This document shows positions 62,367 through 64,000 of a stretch of DNA of 64,000 nt, piece by piece. Position 1 is the stretch's first letter; every line of letters starts with the position of its first letter. Origin of the DNA: Temnothorax longispinosus (taxonomy: Eukaryota; Arthropoda; Insecta; Hymenoptera; Formicidae); contig NC_092367.1 in the NCBI RefSeq assembly GCF_030848805.1, forward strand, positions 15,681,692 through 15,745,691. The letters run 5' to 3'. Under the pieces are notes generated by a model, which saw only the letters and a program-made list of their open reading frames with translations, did not search any database and was not told the DNA's origin. Both the position numbers and the translations under genes were made by a program.

Positions 62367-63196
62367 TTGTGAAAACGTTATTTTATACATCATTAGACTT
62401 AAAGGATGGATTCCATCATGTATTTATTAAAAAAGAGAGCATAAAATATACGGCTTTTATTACGCCTTTTGGTCAGTTTGAATATGTGAAAATGCCTTTC
62501 GGGTTGAAGAAAGCGCCAATGCGATTTCAGCGTCACGTTAACGAAACTTTGGACAAGCTAATTAGAGACGGTAAAATTGTAATATATATGGATGATATTC
62601 TTATTGCGATCGAAACTATAGAGGAGCATTTAGAGGTACTTGAATGTATTTATCAGTTATTTACAGAAAATCTGCTTGAGTTGCGTTTGAGTAAGTGTCA
62701 CTTCTTGTACGAAGAAATCGAGTTTTTAAGATACGTAATATCGGCTGAAGCCATACGTCCGAATGATTCGGGCATAGTGGCGGTAAGAGATTTTTGGACT
62801 CCTAAATGTGTCCGAGACGTACAGAGTTTTCTGGGACTGTGCTCCTATTTCAGAAAGTTTGTGAAAGATTTTTCGTTAATTGCTGGATCTTTATATGATT
62901 TAGTTAAAAAAGAAATGACATTCGAATTCGGCTTAAAACATAAAGAGACGTTCGAGCTACTAAAGAGTAAATTAATCTTAATGCCGATTTTGTCAATATA
63001 CAATCTGGGTGACGAAACAGAACTACACTGCGACGCAAGTTCACGGGGATTTGGCGCGGTGTTGCTTCAACGTAAGTCAGATAAGACATTTCATCCGATT
63101 TTTTATTTTTCTAAGAAAACTACAGAAGTCGAAGCACGCTATGATAGTTACGAGCTCGAGACATTAGCGATAATATACGCTTTAAGACCCAGGTAG
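62367..63196 (+). pseudogene. Gypsy pol fragment: RT core and truncated RNase H
   Basis: It continues the RT with SLDLKDGFHH, ITPFGQFEYVKMPFGL, catalytic YMDD (62585-62596), LSKCHF and the thumb region SFLGLCSYFRKFV. RNase H follows: LHCDASSRGFGAVLLQ (catalytic Asp at 63032) and YELETLAIIYALR. The frame then meets a stop in RPR*, where Gypsy elements would continue with RNase H and integrase. The sequence after 63185 is unrelated, so the 3' part was removed or displaced by another insertion. The coding frame over 270 codons is otherwise intact, which suggests the breaks are fairly recent. Confidence 0.9.
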
Positions 63197-63206
63197 CAAG
63201 CACTCG

Positions 63207-63246
63207 TCATTTTGACGTCAATTGACGTCAAAAGACGTCAAAATGA
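63207..63246. repeat. Palindromic TGACGTCA cluster at Gypsy truncation point
   Basis: Within 40 bp, TTTTGACGTCAATTGACGTC is followed by AAAAGACGTCAAAATGAC. Two perfect TGACGTCA octamers (the CRE consensus) and one half variant are arranged as a nested palindrome. It starts about 20 bp after the broken RNase H frame, so it probably belongs to the element or rearrangement that truncated the pol. Confidence 0.7.
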
Positions 63247-64000
63247 CACAGTCGCGGTTGATCAAGGTGAGTCCCAAACGATGGAGATGACACTTACGGG
63301 AAACGTGCGATAAATTGTTGTAAAAAGAGTTATTCGAATATTCATTTCATCTGCGTAATCTTACAGTAAGGCAATAATTAAAGCATTTATTATTTTTGAT
63401 CGAATATTCCATCGTATAATCTCGAGTTACACAGCGCCAGTTATAATAATACATTCATGGCAAAATCGCGAAAAAAATACTGTTTAAGCTATTAAATTTT
63501 TTATGCAACCGTCAAATTCTTTATAAATGCATTGCAATTATAAGACACATTTGCTACAATGTCAGAAAATTTTTATGTAACAATAAATTCTTTATAATAA
63601 ATCACGCTTAATATAATAATTATTTTATTAACTAATTTGTCAATTAGAAACATGTTTTTATCAAATGAAATAAGATTTAAGAGATAACGATACGACGCAT
63701 TTTTGAGAAATTTTTTTTTAATTGACTCAGTACAATTGTACAAACTTTGACATTTTGACTTCGTGAATAATTCTGTCTCACTCAAAATTCCATTAGACGA
63801 ATAACGACGCAACTCTAAGCACTCAGAACGATTCTCTTATCCAACTAGTAAACGTCCATTTTTATTACAGTCCGTAATATATCACATTAAATTCATTAAA
63901 TATCTTTGTTTTTGTAAAGAGGAATGCGATAAAACAAAATGTCCGGGTCCACTAGCGTATTACGAGGTTCTCAATTGTATCCCGGTGTTTAAGAAAGAGG
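63247..64000. other. Non-coding right edge
   Basis: AT-rich sequence with no recognised gene. The last 80 bases become CpG-richer (GTCCGGGTCCACTAGCG). No Gypsy integrase or LTR is seen here. Confidence 0.4.

Larger units (their letters stand above)
60925..63196 (+). mobile_element. Ty3/Gypsy LTR-retrotransposon pol relic
   Basis: Aspartic protease, reverse transcriptase and the first part of RNase H occur in Ty3/Gypsy order. The pol frame is broken by an insertion of about 0.3 kb inside the RT and ends early in RNase H, where unrelated sequence begins. Integrase, the 3' LTR and a convincing 5' LTR or gag are absent, so the element cannot move by itself. It lies in a block of nested transposons. 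Confidence 0.9.

Noticed and set aside
1..64000. CRISPR arrays, rRNA genes, operons
   Set aside because: No regularly spaced direct repeats, conserved rRNA segments or bacterial gene layout; the sequence is eukaryotic.

Overview
The window looks like an AT-rich, CpG-tolerant insect nuclear genome, most likely a hymenopteran and possibly an ant. That is an inference from widely spaced genes with both short (49-82 nt) and very long introns, a secreted phospholipase A1-type lipase, and many small TA-flanked hairpin transposons. Nothing bacterial is present: there are no operons, CRISPR arrays or rRNA genes. Most long open frames here are chance frames. Genes were accepted only on protein-family resemblance plus splice sites.

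Region 1 (1-36.5 kb) holds the 3' part of a plus-strand gene for a single-pass membrane protein. Its LDL-receptor class A exon is at 12102-12224, its transmembrane exon at 14637-14825, a Gly/Pro-rich cytoplasmic exon at 35084-35303 (alternative end 35326), and its terminal exon at 36505-36544, ending in DEWFV. The 20.3 kb intron between the transmembrane and cytoplasmic exons contains a complete, intronless, same-strand lipase gene (25153-26217) with an intact Ser-Asp-His triad and a short PLA1-type lid. Several hairpin MITEs lie in or near this gene.

Region 2 (36.5-51.9 kb) is mostly AT-rich sequence with little recognisable content. It has a candidate minus-strand mini-exon at 48489-48538 and a CpG-rich promoter-like block near 49.56-49.71 kb.

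Region 3 (51.9-58.3 kb) holds one orphan exon of an M1-family aminopeptidase, nested DNA transposons (one with a pipsqueak-type helix-turn-helix fragment), four consecutive exons of a MYG1 homologue missing its N-terminus and carrying a changed metal-motif residue, and a short Gln/Pro-rich frame.

Region 4 (58.3-64 kb) is a transposon graveyard. It contains a short tandem repeat, a foldback MITE, a piggyBac-type MITE inserted in one arm of a hairpin element that also carries a tRNA-like T-arm, a decayed inverted-repeat element, and a Ty3/Gypsy pol relic. The pol relic is split by a roughly 0.3 kb insertion and cut off within RNase H.

I did not find a convincing new multi-gene system. The most interesting items are the nested lipase, the altered MYG1 copy, the layered transposon insertions and the unusual N-terminus of the Gypsy relic.
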